Made by a program: the position numbers and the translations under genes. From positions 1 through 14,114 of the forward strand of contig JACRMD010000169.1 in the NCBI GenBank assembly GCA_016215085.1: 14,114 bases of DNA. The letters run 5' to 3'. Every line of letters begins with the position of its first letter. Within the stretch, counting starts at the first letter, position 1. Shown piece by piece: positions 13,068-14,114 of the stretch. Under the pieces are notes generated by a model that did not search any database, had not been told where the DNA came from, and saw only the letters and a list, made by a program, of their open reading frames with translations. The DNA is from Solirubrobacterales bacterium (lineage in GTDB: Bacteria; Actinomycetota; Thermoleophilia; Solirubrobacterales; Solirubrobacteraceae).

Positions 13068-14114
13068 CTAGCCATCCTCGTCCTCCGCCTCGCCCGTGCG
13101 GGCCATGAAGGCGCGCGGGTCGGCGCCGCGGCGGACGAGGCGCAGCGCGACCTGCGCACGCTCGTGCTCGGCCTCCGATGCGTTGGGGCCGGGCGCCGGG
13201 GGCGTGCTGCCCGCGCCGTGCACCGACTGCCACAGCAACCGGTCCAGGATCGCCTGGGGCACGAGGTCGACCTCGTCGAACGGCATCGCACGCGACAGCG
13301 CCGCGCCCGCCGCGCCCTGCGGGTTGGTCTCGGTCAGCGACTGCTCCGGCACGATCGCGTCGTAGGGCCGGGTGTCGGGCCTGCCGTCGGTGCGGAAGGC
13401 GTCGTACATGGGCGTGGCGAGCGCATCGTTGATCGACAGCGGCTCGAGGCCGGCCAGCAGCTCGGCGGTCCGCAGCGCCGAGTACTGGTCGTAGCGGGTG
13501 TGCACCGCCGCGCCGTCGGTACGCGCCCACGGCGAGATCACGAACGCCGGCATGCGGTGGGCGTCGACGTGGTCGGCGCCGTCCTGGCTGTCGTCCTCCA
13601 CGACGATGATCGCGCTCTTCTCCCAGATCGACGAGTGCGAGACCAGGTCGACGATCTGGCCGAGCCCGAGGTCGTTGTCGGCGATGAGCGCCTTCGGGGT
13701 CGGCGCGCCGGGCGTCGTGCCGTTGGTGTGGTCGTTGGGCAGGACGAGGTAGTTGAAGGTCGGCACGGAGCCGGCCGCGTCCTGCTGGCGGAACAGCGCG
13801 GCGAAGTGGTCGACGCGGCTGGCCGCGCCGGGCGCCGGGACGCCGCCGGCGACGGTCAGGCCGGAGTCGCGGAAGCAGGTGCCGGGCGACGCCTGGCCGC
13901 CGAGGCAGCCGATCTGCGCGTTGGTGGGGTAGACGAGGTCGGTGTTCGCCTGCACCGCTGGGTAGGTCTCGCGACCGTCGTCGGCGACCGGCAGCCCGCC
14001 GCCCGCGCCCTCGCCGTAGTTGCGGAAGGTCACGCGCTGGCGCACCGCCTGGTCGAAGACGAAGGCCCGCGGGCCGAACGTCACGGGGAAGATCCCCATG
14101 TCGAACGCACGCCC
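13068..14114 (-). CDS. Phosphoesterase-family protein, C-terminal part (runs off right edge)
   Basis: Reads leftward; 348 codons are in the window and the frame stays open at the right edge, so the N-terminus is missing. An ATG at 14099 exists but sits inside a conserved-looking stretch (RAFDMGIFPVTFGP), so it is unlikely to be the true start. The chain resembles the C-terminal half of PF04185-type phosphoesterases, often found as YncE-like beta-propeller plus alkaline-phosphatase-superfamily fusions. Expected metal or phosphate-site elements are NYLVLPNDHTNG, ADNDLGLGQIVD, and VVEDDSQDGADHVDAHR followed by PAFVISPWAR. Such proteins are usually exported and hydrolyse phosphomono- or diesters or phospholipids; the signal peptide would be outside the window. 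The tail is acidic and Ala-rich. Substrate unknown. Confidence 0.82.
   Translation of the reverse strand, partial: GRAFDMGIFPVTFGPRAFVFDQAVRQRVTFRNYGEGAGGGLPVADDGRETYPAVQANTDLVYPTNAQIGCLGGQASPGTCFRDSGLTVAGGVPAPGAASRVDHFAALFRQQDAAGSVPTFNYLVLPNDHTNGTTPGAPTPKALIADNDLGLGQIVDLVSHSSIWEKSAIIVVEDDSQDGADHVDAHRMPAFVISPWARTDGAAVHTRYDQYSALRTAELLAGLEPLSINDALATPMYDAFRTDGRPDTRPYDAIVPEQSLTETNPQGAAGAALSRAMPFDEVDLVPQAILDRLLWQSVHGAGSTPPAPGPNASEAEHERAQVALRLVRRGADPRAFMARTGEAEDEDG

Noticed and set aside
11461..13530. Long minus-strand frame covering the aldehyde dehydrogenase
   Set aside because: It is antisense to a gene with a full set of catalytic motifs and its translation has no recognisable domain.
1..14114. 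CRISPR arrays, IS elements, phage genes, toxin-antitoxin pairs, tRNA or rRNA genes
   Set aside because: No direct-repeat arrays, transposase or integrase motifs, small paired toxin genes, or RNA gene signatures were found by reading both strands.

Overview
The window is very GC-rich DNA, close to gene-saturated, and looks like an actinobacterial chromosome. An F420-type luciferase-like oxidoreductase, a MaoC hydratase of the mycobacterial kind, a SpoIID/LytB protein with its glycine/histidine motif near the N-terminus, and Ala-rich signal peptides ending in ADA point to Actinobacteria. The overall flavour (beta-helix secreted protein, zinc-ribbon protein, glutathione-independent formaldehyde dehydrogenase) suggests the Solirubrobacterales/Thermoleophilia branch. 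That last step is inference from memory, not a database result. Fourteen genes are supported; two run off the edges. No rRNA, tRNA, CRISPR array, insertion sequence or prophage gene was seen, and no gene-free stretch exceeds 300 bases (the longest is 177 bases).

Left part (1-3480): an aldo/keto reductase (partial) and a patatin-like lipase read leftward with a 4-base ATGA overlap. Divergent to them, 40 bases away, a zinc-ribbon protein is followed by a MaoC-type hydratase and an F420-dependent LLM oxidoreductase. The last two are coupled by another ATGA overlap and probably act on acyl-CoA or lipid-type substrates.

Middle (3481-8380): a secreted right-handed beta-helix protein converges on a LemA/two-TM membrane pair read leftward, sharing a CTAG at the stop codons. 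A small 71-residue protein of unknown role and a zinc-dependent, glutathione-independent formaldehyde dehydrogenase (FdhA) read rightward. FdhA ends at a strong GC hairpin that faces the next, convergent gene.

Right part (8383-14114): a secreted SpoIID/LytB-domain protein reads leftward. Divergent from it are an acetolactate-synthase-like TPP enzyme and an aldehyde dehydrogenase of the succinate-semialdehyde type. This pair resembles, from memory, the cyanobacterial 2-oxoglutarate decarboxylase plus succinate-semialdehyde dehydrogenase bypass of the TCA cycle, and is the most interesting hypothesis in the window. A phosphoesterase-family protein (partial) converges on it from the right edge with two bases between the stop codons.

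Several starts carry a TANNNT-like hexamer at exactly -12 to -7 relative to the ATG, which suggests leaderless transcripts. I did not find a clear new defence, mobile or biosynthetic system; most of this window is ordinary accessory and housekeeping metabolism.
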